A model generated the notes under the pieces. It was not told the origin of the DNA, did no database searches, and saw nothing but the letters and a program-made list of their open reading frames with translations. The translations under genes were made by a program, and so were the position numbers. Shown piece by piece: positions 5,320-11,431 of a stretch of DNA of 11,431 nt (position 1 is the stretch's first letter; every line of letters begins with the position of its first letter). Source of the DNA: Oleispira sp964022115 (GTDB taxonomy: Bacteria > Pseudomonadota > Gammaproteobacteria > Pseudomonadales > Oceanobacteraceae); contig CAXIBC010000082.1 of the NCBI GenBank assembly GCA_964022115.1, forward strand, positions 1 to 11,431, read 5' to 3'.

Positions 5320-6903
5320 ATGAGTCAGTTTGCAGAAGAAGTTGGAAAACGTCGTACCTTTGGCATTATTTCCCACCCTGATGCGGGTAAAACCACCATC
5401 ACCGAGAAACTTTTATTATTGGGTAATGCTATTCAGTTAGCAGGTACGGTGAAGGGCAAAAAAACTGGCCGTATGGCGACCTCGGACTGGATGAAGATGG
5501 AGCAGGATCGGGGTATTTCGATTACCACTTCGGTGATGCAATTCCCATATAAAGACCGCATGGTTAATCTGCTTGATACCCCAGGACACGAAGATTTCTC
5601 GGAAGATACTTACCGTACTCTAACGGCTGTGGATTCTGTTTTAATGGTGATCGATGGCGCTAAGGGCGTGGAAGATCGAACCATTAAACTAATGGATGTC
5701 TGCCGCTTACGTGATACCCCCATTTTTACCTTTATCAACAAGATGGATCGCGAAGTACGTGATCAGATAGATGTTTTAGATGAAGTAGAATCGGTACTCA
5801 ATATTAAGTGCGCCCCAATTACCTGGCCAATTGGTATGGGTAAAGCCTTTCGTGGTGTCTATAACCTTTATACCGATACTGTCCATTTGTTCCAGCCAGG
5901 GCAAGCCAGTATTGTGCCTGATGATATACAAATTCAGGGTCTAGATAGCGATGAAGCAAGAGCGGAATTAGGGGCTGATTTAGTTGAAGAACTAATAGAT
6001 GAAGTTGAATTGGTCCGTGGCGGAAGCTATGAGTTTAACTTAGAAGAATACCTAGCCGGTGAGATGACGCCGGTATTCTTTGGTACGGCATTAGCGAATT
6101 TTGGTATTCGTGAAATGTTGAACTATTTCGTTGATTGGGCGCCTGCACCGATTCCTCGTACGGCAGGTGATAGACAGGTACAGCCAGAAGAAGAAAAATT
6201 CAGCGGTTTTATCTTTAAAATTCAGGCCAATATGGATCCTAAGCACAGAGACCGTATTGCCTTTATGCGGATTTGCTCAGGTACTTATAGTCGTGGCATG
6301 AAAATGAGGCATTCGCGCTTAGGTAAAGATATTAAAGTCGCCGATGCTGTGACCTTCTTAGCGGGTGATCGGACCAATGTTGAAGAAGCCATTTCGGGTG
6401 AAATTATTGGTTTGCACAATCACGGTACCATTCAGATTGGGGATACCTTTACTCAAGGTGAAAATATGCGCTTCACGGGTATCCCTCACTTTGCACCAGA
6501 ATTATTCAAGCGGGTGCGCTTAAAAGACCCTCTTAAAATGAAGCAGCTGCAAAAAGGTTTGCAGCAGTTATCAGAAGAGGGGGCGACTCAGTTATTTATG
6601 CCACTTAATAATAACGATCTTATTCTCGGCGCCGTCGGTGTGCTGCAGTTTGATGTCGTTCAGCAGCGCCTGCGTGATGAATACAAGGTTGAGTGTATTT
6701 ACGAGCCAGTCAGTGTGAATACTGCGCGTTGGGTTTATTGTGATGATGAGAAAGTTTTCACTGAGTTTAAGCGTAAAGCAGCAGAAAATCTGGCGATGGA
6801 TGGTGGTGGTCACCTAACCTATATTGCCCCAACGCGAGTGAATCTAAGCTTAACTCAAGAGCGCTTCCCTGAGGTTGATTTCCGCGCAACACGAGAGCAC
6901 TAA
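5320..6903 (+). CDS. prfC: Peptide chain release factor 3 (RF3)
   Basis: RF3 is the translational GTPase that removes RF1/RF2 from the ribosome after termination. Its 527 residues compare with 529 in E. coli. The G domain has G1 HPDAGKTT (19-26), the switch region GISITTSVM (65-73), G3 DTPGHEDF (86-93) and G4 NKMD (140-143). ITWPIGMG follows (168-175), typical of RF3. A beta-barrel domain II begins near 290 (FSGFIFKIQ) and an RF3 C-terminal domain runs from about 390. GVLQFDVVQQRL (446-457) is the expected motif shared by RF3 and EF-G relatives. The start ATG is supported by alignment, with the G1 motif at the normal distance; the ribosome binding site is weak (AGG about 11 bases upstream). 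It appears monocistronic, followed by a structured 3' region. Confidence 0.97.
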   Translation: MSQFAEEVGKRRTFGIISHPDAGKTTITEKLLLLGNAIQLAGTVKGKKTGRMATSDWMKMEQDRGISITTSVMQFPYKDRMVNLLDTPGHEDFSEDTYRTLTAVDSVLMVIDGAKGVEDRTIKLMDVCRLRDTPIFTFINKMDREVRDQIDVLDEVESVLNIKCAPITWPIGMGKAFRGVYNLYTDTVHLFQPGQASIVPDDIQIQGLDSDEARAELGADLVEELIDEVELVRGGSYEFNLEEYLAGEMTPVFFGTALANFGIREMLNYFVDWAPAPIPRTAGDRQVQPEEEKFSGFIFKIQANMDPKHRDRIAFMRICSGTYSRGMKMRHSRLGKDIKVADAVTFLAGDRTNVEEAISGEIIGLHNHGTIQIGDTFTQGENMRFTGIPHFAPELFKRVRLKDPLKMKQLQKGLQQLSEEGATQLFMPLNNNDLILGAVGVLQFDVVQQRLRDEYKVECIYEPVSVNTARWVYCDDEKVFTEFKRKAAENLAMDGGGHLTYIAPTRVNLSLTQERFPEVDFRATREH

Positions 6904-6917
6904 GAACGCTTTAGCGC

Positions 6918-6989
6918 TGGCGAAAGTGATATTCTGAGCTAGCCTTGTGGCAGGGTTTGCTGGTTGGTAGTAGACCCTGTGGTTCGCCA
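6918..6989 (+). terminator. Nested stem-loop downstream of prfC
   Basis: TGGCGAA at 6918-6924 pairs with TTCGCCA at 6983-6989. Inside it, CAGGGT at 6951-6956 pairs with ACCCTG at 6974-6979. The downstream TTTGTTG (6995-7001) is only a weak T-tract. It probably forms the 3' end of the prfC transcript, or a small structured RNA. The large asymmetric internal loop on the 5' side (6925-6950) is unusual for a plain terminator. Confidence 0.35.
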
Positions 6990-7011
6990 AACGGGTTTGT
7001 TGAAATAAAAA

Positions 7012-7322
7012 ATGATCGCTTATTTTATGATTTCAATACCCATGGCGGCGTTAATCTGTTATGGTGCGTTCCGAATTTTCCAGCAACAGGTCAACACCTG
7101 TTGGCTGACACTCGATGATGCAAAAGGCTATTATCTGATAGCAGCCATACTAATTGGCTTCTCAGTTAATGCCCAAGCTTCTATGTAGACCAAGTATTGG
7201 ACTGCATTAATCAGGAAGAAAGCTCTAGTGCTATGGCGTTGGCCATATTGTTAGACATTATGGCTGCCCTCCTGACTTTGATTTGGGGTTTGGTGATATT
7301 TCATCGACCTGAAAAATATTAA
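7012..7322 (+). pseudogene. Small membrane-protein gene broken by a one-base deletion
   Basis: The frame from ATG 7012 gives 58 residues, with hydrophobic segments at about 2-20 and 45-56, and stops at TAG 7186-7188. The -1 frame then runs open from 7170 to TAA 7320-7322 and encodes a polar loop (DQVLDCINQEES) followed by a clear membrane helix (ALAILLDIMAALLTLIWGLV) and the tail FHRPEKY. Adding one base near 7177-7183 (for example GCTTTCTAT in place of GCTTCTAT) joins the two halves into about 103 residues with three membrane segments. Three facts argue for a real but frameshifted gene: membrane helices on both sides, an open second frame ending in a natural charged tail, and an intergenic size that fits. 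A sequencing error would look the same. No clear ribosome binding site precedes 7012. The family was not recognised. Confidence 0.5.
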
Positions 7323-7326
7323 TACA

Positions 7327-7386
7327 ATGTCTGAATTTAGCTCGCCCCGTCCCCCTGAGCTTTATGAAGAGGTTGTGAATTTGTAA
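7327..7386 (+). CDS. Micro-ORF of 19 codons before the rplM promoter, doubtful
   Basis: An ATG five bases after the broken membrane gene opens a 19-residue peptide, MSEFSSPRPPELYEEVVNL, ending at TAA 7384-7386. It contains a Pro-Pro pair and an acidic C-terminal half. The same frame stays open after the stop to TAA 7444-7446, but that may be chance. No ribosome binding site is visible, and it lies upstream of the predicted rplM start point, so it would not be a leader peptide of the main rplM transcript. It could be a gene remnant. Confidence 0.15.
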   Translation: MSEFSSPRPPELYEEVVNL

Positions 7387-7401
7387 CTTCGTAAATTGGG
7401 C

Positions 7402-7430
7402 TTGCGTGGTGGCTTCTACTTGTGTAGAAT
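7402..7430 (+). promoter_or_regulatory. Sigma70-type promoter of rplM-rpsI
   Basis: TTGCGT at 7402-7407 (-35) and TAGAAT at 7425-7430 (-10) are separated by exactly 17 bases. Initiation is expected near 7437, giving a leader of about 40 nt. The segment between the -10 box and the start point (7431-7437, TTCGCCT) is fairly G+C-rich, as in ppGpp/DksA-responsive ribosomal promoters. Stringent control is inference. Confidence 0.7.
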
Positions 7431-7477
7431 TTCGCCTCTTTTTTAAGATTGCAAAGCCCTAGAAAGGCGAGAAATTA

Positions 7478-7912
7478 ATGAAAACTTACAGTGCAAAACC
7501 AGAAAGCGTACAACGCGAGTGGTTTATAGTTGATGCAGCCGAAAAGACTCTGGGGCGTCTGGCAACTGAGATTGCTCTTCGTCTAAAGGGCAAGCATAAG
7601 CCAGAATATACTCCTCACGTAGATACTGGCGATTACATCGTTGTTATCAATGCGGATAAAGTTCGTGTTACCGGTAACAAAACGTCTGATAAGATGTACT
7701 ACCGTCATACTGGTTACCCAGGTGGCTTACGTTCTATCTCTTTCGACAAGTTGATCGATCACAAGCCAGAGATGATTATTGAGCAGGCTGTTAAAGGCAT
7801 GCTTCCAAAGAATCCTCTAGGTCGTGACATGTATCGCAAGCTTAAAGTGTATGCCGGATCTGAACATCCACATGCAGCTCAACAGCCACAAACTTTAGAG
7901 ATAAACGGATAA
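7478..7912 (+). CDS. rplM: 50S ribosomal protein L13
   Basis: L13 is an early-assembling 23S rRNA-binding protein of the large subunit. The 144 residues compare with 142 in E. coli. MKTYSAKPESVQREWFIVDA opens the protein, KTLGRLATEIALRLKGKHK follows (23-41), and the family signature KGMLPKNPLGRDMYRKLKVY lies at 106-125. AGGCGAG at 7465-7471, 6 bases before the ATG, is a good ribosome binding site. Its bases 7465-7470 are complementary to 7432-7437, and 7461-7464 can pair with 7439-7442, so a transcript starting upstream of 7432 could mask the site. In E. coli L13 represses its own operon through the leader; whether that holds here cannot be told. Codon use (CGT, GGT, AAG) fits high expression. 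rpsI follows 3 bases after the stop. Confidence 0.98.
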   Translation: MKTYSAKPESVQREWFIVDAAEKTLGRLATEIALRLKGKHKPEYTPHVDTGDYIVVINADKVRVTGNKTSDKMYYRHTGYPGGLRSISFDKLIDHKPEMIIEQAVKGMLPKNPLGRDMYRKLKVYAGSEHPHAAQQPQTLEING

Positions 7913-7915
7913 GAC

Positions 7916-8308
7916 ATGGCAGCGACTCAATATTACGGTACTGGCCGTCGTAAGACCTCAACTGCACGCGTATTCTTGCGTCCAGGTACAGGCACTATCC
8001 AGATTAACAAAAAATCTATCGAAGTTTACTTCGGTCGTGAGACTGCACGTATGGTTGTACGTCAGCCTCTAGAATTGACTGAAAGCTTGGAAAAGTTTGA
8101 CGTGATCGTAAACGTAAAAGGCGGCGGCGGTAGCGGTCAAGCTGGCGCGATTCGTCACGGTATTACACGTGCATTGATGCAGTATGACGAGACTCTTCGT
8201 CCTGCTCTTCGTGCCGCGGGTTATGTTACTCGTGATGCTCGTGAAGTTGAACGTAAGAAAGTTGGTCTACGTAAAGCACGTAAGAAGCCACAGTTCAGCA
8301 AGCGTTAA
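7916..8308 (+). CDS. rpsI: 30S ribosomal protein S9
   Basis: S9 binds the 3' major domain of 16S rRNA, and its C-terminal tail reaches the P-site tRNA. The 130 residues match the E. coli length. YYGTGRRKTSTARVFL (6-21), the glycine run GGGGSGQAGAIRHGI (69-83) and the basic tail KKPQFSKR (123-130), which ends in the invariant Lys-Arg, are all present. It is in an operon with rplM (3-base gap) and is probably translationally coupled, since the upstream ribosome binding site is weak. A strong intrinsic terminator follows about 25 bases downstream. Confidence 0.98.
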   Translation: MAATQYYGTGRRKTSTARVFLRPGTGTIQINKKSIEVYFGRETARMVVRQPLELTESLEKFDVIVNVKGGGGSGQAGAIRHGITRALMQYDETLRPALRAAGYVTRDAREVERKKVGLRKARKKPQFSKR

Positions 8309-8330
8309 GATCAAACTTGCGCGACATCAA

Positions 8331-8368
8331 AAAACGCTCAATGTATTATGCATTGGGCGTTTTTTTTT
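8331..8368 (+). terminator. Strong intrinsic terminator of rplM-rpsI
   Basis: AAAACGCTCAATG (8331-8343) pairs with CATTGGGCGTTTT (8351-8363), a 13-bp stem with one G-U pair and a 7-nt loop, followed by an unbroken run of nine T (8360-8368). A weaker hairpin with a T-run lies just downstream (about 8372-8396). Confidence 0.92.
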
Positions 8369-8400
8369 ACCTAAAGCCTCAGTGCTATTGGGGTTTTTAG

Positions 8401-8436
8401 TTGTCAGGAAGGCGCAATTTCATTACTATGTGCGCC
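8401..8436 (+). promoter_or_regulatory. Promoter of petABC with an inverted repeat across the -10 box
   Basis: TTGTCA at 8401-8406 (5 of 6 to the -35 consensus) is followed after 17 bases by TACTAT at 8424-8429 (4 of 6 to the -10). GGCGCA at 8411-8416 and TGCGCC at 8431-8436 form a 6-bp inverted repeat flanking the -10, which could be an operator. Initiation near 8436 would give a leader of about 97 nt. A lone perfect TATAAT at 8511-8516 lacks a -35 and would leave almost no leader, so I prefer the upstream site. Confidence 0.5.
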
Positions 8437-8532
8437 GCTTTGTATATCAAGCTGATGCTGACGCCAGTTAGTGAAATAATTGTGAACTAAACTGCGTTAA
8501 GCCAAAAAATTATAATGATGGGAGAATAGGTG

Positions 8533-9129
8533 ATGAGTCAAGACGGCGTGAATAACAGTCGACGTCTGCTACTCCTGGGTTCGACCGCTGCTGTTGGTGC
8601 TGTAGGCGCCGGCTTTGTTGCTGTTCCATTCCTTGCGTCATGGAACCCTAGTGAGAAAGCAAAAGCTGCTGGTGCACCTGCTAAAGTAGACATTAGTAAA
8701 TTAGAGCCAGGTGCTATGCTGACCGCCGAATGGCGTGGTAAGCCGGTATATGTTGTACGCCGTACTCAAGACGTATTGGGTATGCTAGAAGGCTTAGAAG
8801 ATCGTTTAAAAGATCCAGCTAACGGTAATAAGGCTCAACAGCCAACGTACGCTGATAACCTACAGCGCTCTCGTAAACCTGAGTTTTTGGTATTACTAGG
8901 CGTATGTACTCACCTAGGTTGCGCACCAAAATTTTACGCAGAAGTTAAGCCAGAGCCTTTCGATGCTGATTGGAAGGGTGGTTTCTTCTGTCCCTGTCAC
9001 GGTTCTCGTTTTGATATGTCTGGTCGTGTATTTAGCGGTTCTCCAGCAGCTGATAACTTGATTGTTCCTCCTTATTCGTTTGAAGGTGACAATGTCTTAG
9101 TAATCGGTATTGATGAGGAGACTGCATAA
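8533..9129 (+). CDS. petA: Ubiquinol-cytochrome c reductase, Rieske iron-sulfur subunit
   Basis: The [2Fe-2S] subunit of cytochrome bc1, taking the first electron from ubiquinol and passing it to cytochrome c1 on the periplasmic side. The N-terminus has a twin-arginine signal-anchor, SRRLLLLG (9-16), followed by a membrane helix (about 16-36). The cluster motifs are CTHLGC (125-130) and CPCHGS (153-158). They supply the ligands C125, H127, C153 or C155 and H156, with the remaining two cysteines forming the usual disulfide. The 198 residues fit the family. I start at ATG 8533 rather than the adjacent GTG 8530, because GGGAG at 8520-8524 is better spaced for the ATG. The stop overlaps the petB start (TAATG). 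Confidence 0.97.
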   Translation: MSQDGVNNSRRLLLLGSTAAVGAVGAGFVAVPFLASWNPSEKAKAAGAPAKVDISKLEPGAMLTAEWRGKPVYVVRRTQDVLGMLEGLEDRLKDPANGNKAQQPTYADNLQRSRKPEFLVLLGVCTHLGCAPKFYAEVKPEPFDADWKGGFFCPCHGSRFDMSGRVFSGSPAADNLIVPPYSFEGDNVLVIGIDEETA

Positions 9130-10376
9130 TGAGTCAGCAGAAACATCCAATCATGGGCTGGATTGACGATCGTCTACCAGTAACCGTGACTTACGAAAAG
9201 CATATGTCTAAGTACTATGCACCGAAAAACTTTAACTTCTGGTATTTCTTCGGCGTCTTGTCGATGTTAATGCTGGTTAACCAAATCCTAACGGGTATCT
9301 GGTTAACCATGAACTTCACCCCAAGTGCAGATGCAGCTTTCGCATCGGTTGAATACATCATGCGTGATGTAGAATGGGGTTGGTTATTGCGTTATATGCA
9401 CTCTACCGGTGCTACCTTCTTCTTTATCGCTATTTACCTACATATGTTTCGTGCAGTCTTGTACGGATCGTATCAGAAGCCACGTGAGCTTATCTGGTTG
9501 TTTGGTATGGGTATCTACCTAGCACTGATGGCAGAAGCCTTCATGGGCTATGTGCTGCCATGGGGACAGATGTCTTATTGGGGTGCTCAGGTAATTATTT
9601 CCTTGTTTGGTGCGATCCCAGTGATTGGTGATGACCTAACAACTTGGATTCGTGGTGACTTCCTGATTTCAGGTGCTACTCTAAACCGTTTCTTCGCACT
9701 GCACGTAATTGCTGTTCCATTGGTGATCGTTGCTTTGGTTGTATTGCACTTGTTGGCACTACACGAAGTGGGTTCTAACAACCCAGACGGCGTTGATATT
9801 AAAAAGCACAAAGATGAAAACGGTGTACCGCTAGACGGTGTTCCTTTCCATCCTTTCTACACAGTACACGACATGGTCGGTATCGTCGTATTCTTGATGG
9901 TTTTCTGTTCGGTGATGTTCTTCTTCCCAATGGGGGGTGGTTTCATGCTGGAATACGCAAACTTCGAGCCTGCTAACGGTCTTAAGACGCCAGAGCACAT
10001 TGCTCCGGTTTGGTACTTCGGTGCTTTCTATACGATCTTGCGTGCGATCCCAGATAAGTTATTAGGGGTTATCGCTATGGGTGCTGCTATCGCAATCTTA
10101 TTTGTATTGCCTTGGTTGGATCGTAGCCCAGTGCGCAGTATTCGCTATAAAGGCTTAATCAGTAAAACCTTGATTCCAATCTTTGGTGTTGTATTTGCTA
10201 TTTTGACTTGGTTAGGAACTCAGCCTTCTGATGGTTACTTCCTAGGTTTGATTAATAATACGACCTTGGCTCAGTGGCTAACTGCTTTCTACTTCGGTTA
10301 CTTCTTATTGATGCCTTTCTATACTCGTATGGAAAAAACAAAACCTGTTCCTGAACGTGTAACTGGAGGCCACTAG
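9129..10376 (+). CDS. petB: Ubiquinol-cytochrome c reductase, cytochrome b subunit
   Basis: The membrane core of bc1, carrying hemes bL and bH and the Qo and Qi quinone sites. The 415 residues show eight or so membrane helices. Heme ligands are H91 and H105 in helix B (14 apart) and H192 and H207 in helix D (15 apart; mitochondrial and alphaproteobacterial proteins have 14). GYVLPWGQMSYWG (140-152) is the conserved cd-helix region. The Qo motif at 293-296 is PVWY instead of PEWY, a variant I recall as common in beta- and gammaproteobacteria. Both b-type halves are in one chain, as in bc1, not split as in b6f. It overlaps petA by one base (TAATG), so translation is coupled, and petC follows after one base. 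Confidence 0.98.
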   Translation: MSQQKHPIMGWIDDRLPVTVTYEKHMSKYYAPKNFNFWYFFGVLSMLMLVNQILTGIWLTMNFTPSADAAFASVEYIMRDVEWGWLLRYMHSTGATFFFIAIYLHMFRAVLYGSYQKPRELIWLFGMGIYLALMAEAFMGYVLPWGQMSYWGAQVIISLFGAIPVIGDDLTTWIRGDFLISGATLNRFFALHVIAVPLVIVALVVLHLLALHEVGSNNPDGVDIKKHKDENGVPLDGVPFHPFYTVHDMVGIVVFLMVFCSVMFFFPMGGGFMLEYANFEPANGLKTPEHIAPVWYFGAFYTILRAIPDKLLGVIAMGAAIAILFVLPWLDRSPVRSIRYKGLISKTLIPIFGVVFAILTWLGTQPSDGYFLGLINNTTLAQWLTAFYFGYFLLMPFYTRMEKTKPVPERVTGGH

Positions 10377-10377
10377 A

Positions 10378-11157
10378 ATGAAAAAGATAATTGCTCTGTT
10401 CGCTATGATGGCTTCTACCCTTACGTTTGCTGCGGGTAGCAAGATTCCATTGGATGAACATAAAACAGATTTGAGTGATACTGCTTCTTTGCAGCGTGGT
10501 GCTCAGACCTTCATGAACTACTGCATGGGTTGTCACTCATTAGAGCACGGTCGTTATAACCGTGTTGCTAAAGACTTAGATATTCCAGAAGAGTTGATGC
10601 AAGAAAACTTAAACTTCGCGGGTAAGCGTTTTGGTGATCTAATGACGATTGCTATGCGCACTGAAGATTCTAAGAAATGGTTCGGTGCGACACCTCCAGA
10701 TCTTACTTTGGTAACTCGTGTGCGTGGTGGTGACGGCGATTGGTTGTACACTTACCTACGTTCTTTCTACGAAGATACTAGCCGTCCTTGGGGCGTAAAC
10801 AATACTGCATTTAAAGATGTCGGTATGCCTCACGTTCTTGCTGACTTGCAAGGCGTGCAAAAGAAAGGTTGTGCACCAGTATCAACAGGTTATGATTCTT
10901 TAACCGGTACTGAGATCATGGTTGATAGCTGTGAACTTGAAGAGCCGAAAGAAGTATTATACCTAGCGGAAGAAGGTCAACTAACGCCAAAAGAATACGA
11001 TAATCTTGTATTTGATTTGGTGAACTTCTTAGTCTACATGTCTGAGCCTGTTGCGCTAGAGCGTCAACGTCTTGGGTGGTGGGTATTGTTGTTCTTGGTT
11101 ATCTTCCTAGTTCCTGTTTACTTGTTAAACAAAGAATACTGGAAAGACATTCACTAA
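10378..11157 (+). CDS. petC: Ubiquinol-cytochrome c reductase, cytochrome c1 subunit
   Basis: The membrane-anchored c-type cytochrome that takes electrons from the Rieske protein and passes them to soluble or membrane cytochrome c. The 259 residues begin with a Sec signal peptide (about 1-19, cut near TFA-AGSK). The heme-binding CMGCH lies at 49-53 and the probable axial methionine is M150 in GMPHVLADLQG. C165 and C185 flank a 19-residue loop and may form a disulfide like that seen in some bacterial c1 proteins (inference). A C-terminal anchor (about 233-250) ends in NKEYWKDIH, typical of proteobacterial c1. GGAGG at 10365-10369, inside the end of petB, is a strong ribosome binding site. It completes a three-subunit bc1 operon, followed by a terminator-like hairpin. 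Confidence 0.97.
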   Translation: MKKIIALFAMMASTLTFAAGSKIPLDEHKTDLSDTASLQRGAQTFMNYCMGCHSLEHGRYNRVAKDLDIPEELMQENLNFAGKRFGDLMTIAMRTEDSKKWFGATPPDLTLVTRVRGGDGDWLYTYLRSFYEDTSRPWGVNNTAFKDVGMPHVLADLQGVQKKGCAPVSTGYDSLTGTEIMVDSCELEEPKEVLYLAEEGQLTPKEYDNLVFDLVNFLVYMSEPVALERQRLGWWVLLFLVIFLVPVYLLNKEYWKDIH

Positions 11158-11189
11158 TTCGTATTAGAATTGGTTGAATTACCTGTACT

Positions 11190-11227
11190 GCTCGGCGCGG
11201 AAACGTGGCCGGGCTGTATTTGTTTTT
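11190..11227 (+). terminator. Probable intrinsic terminator of petABC
   Basis: A G+C-rich stem, 11190-11199 with 11204-11214 (one bulged G, two G-U pairs), closes on a GAAA tetraloop (11200-11203) and is followed by a T-rich tail TGTATTTGTTTTT (11215-11227). The T-run is interrupted, so read-through into sspA is possible. Confidence 0.65.
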
Positions 11228-11260
11228 GAATAGTTAAAATTTATTTAGCTGGGGAATTAT

Positions 11261-11431
11261 ATGGGTGTTGTTGCTAAACGTTCTTCTATGACGTTTTATT
11301 CAGATGGTACTGATCATTATAGCCATCGTGTACGCATTGTATTGGCAGAAAAGGGTGTAACGGTAGAAGTTCACGACGTAGACGCTGATAATAAGCCAGA
11401 AGATTTGGCTACCTTGAATCCGTATAATTCA
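11261..11431 (+). CDS. sspA: Stringent starvation protein A, N-terminal part (cut by window end)
   Basis: SspA is a glutathione-S-transferase-fold protein that binds RNA polymerase and modulates transcription under starvation and acid stress. Only 57 codons are present, and the frame is open at the window edge. MTFYSDGTDHYSHRVRIVLA (10-29) followed by EKGV and later LNPYNS matches the thioredoxin-like N-terminal domain of E. coli SspA (MTLFSGPTDIYSHQVRIVLA). GGGGAA at 11251-11256 sits 4 bases before the ATG. A TAAAAT at 11235-11240 could be a -10 box, with no clear -35. Its place directly after petC is usual in gammaproteobacteria, where sspB commonly follows. Confidence 0.95.
   Translation, partial: MGVVAKRSSMTFYSDGTDHYSHRVRIVLAEKGVTVEVHDVDADNKPEDLATLNPYNS

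Noticed and set aside
8184..8471. 95-codon plus-strand ORF overlapping the end of rpsI
   Set aside because: Shadow frame of rpsI running through its terminator; no recognisable domain.
8530..8532. GTG as the start of petA
   Set aside because: ATG directly follows at 8533 and is better spaced from GGGAG; the difference is one residue.
9587..9811. Minus-strand ORFs inside petB and petC (also 10252-10536 and 10554-10751)
   Set aside because: Antisense shadows of strongly conserved cytochrome genes.

Overview
The window looks like a core-genome segment of a gammaproteobacterium. The gene order rplM-rpsI-petA-petB-petC-sspA is typical of Gammaproteobacteria, and leuA, RimI, RF3 and SspA are all of gammaproteobacterial type. 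The moderate G+C, the large psi-like protein next to rimI, the RegB/RegA (RoxS/RoxR-like) pair and the PVWY form of cytochrome b together suggest a marine Oceanospirillales/Pseudomonadales-type bacterium. That placement is inference and was not checked by any search.

Layout. Positions 1-488 hold no convincing gene but several inverted repeats: a compact stem-loop (47-86), a long imperfect hairpin (103-236) that looks like an intergenic repeat element, and two mutually exclusive stems (265-352). A plus-strand block follows: leuA (leucine synthesis), a 253-aa protein that I read as a divergent DNA polymerase III psi subunit (holD), and rimI, tightly spaced. Convergent to it on the minus strand lies regB-regA, a redox/quinone-sensing two-component system with a 4-nt gap. 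regB is divergent from prfC (peptide release factor 3), and a 32-bp segment between them carries perfect -10 boxes on both strands. After prfC, 574 bases contain a structured 3' region, a small membrane-protein gene broken by one apparent base deletion (7012-7322), a 19-codon micro-ORF and a good rplM promoter. Then come rplM-rpsI with a strong terminator, petABC (the complete cytochrome bc1 complex) with its own promoter, a terminator-like hairpin, and the first 57 codons of sspA, cut by the window end.

How the genes relate. Translation genes (rimI, prfC, rplM, rpsI) and respiration genes (petABC) dominate. RegBA systems in other proteobacteria respond to quinone redox state and control respiratory genes, so RegBA here may regulate petABC, but only weak sequence evidence supports that (an inverted repeat around the pet -10 box). 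No new defence, mobile or biosynthetic system is visible. The points most worth a second look are the divergent psi protein, the broken membrane gene, the RegB with a degenerate ATP-binding G1 box, the face-to-face promoters, and the structured region upstream of leuA.
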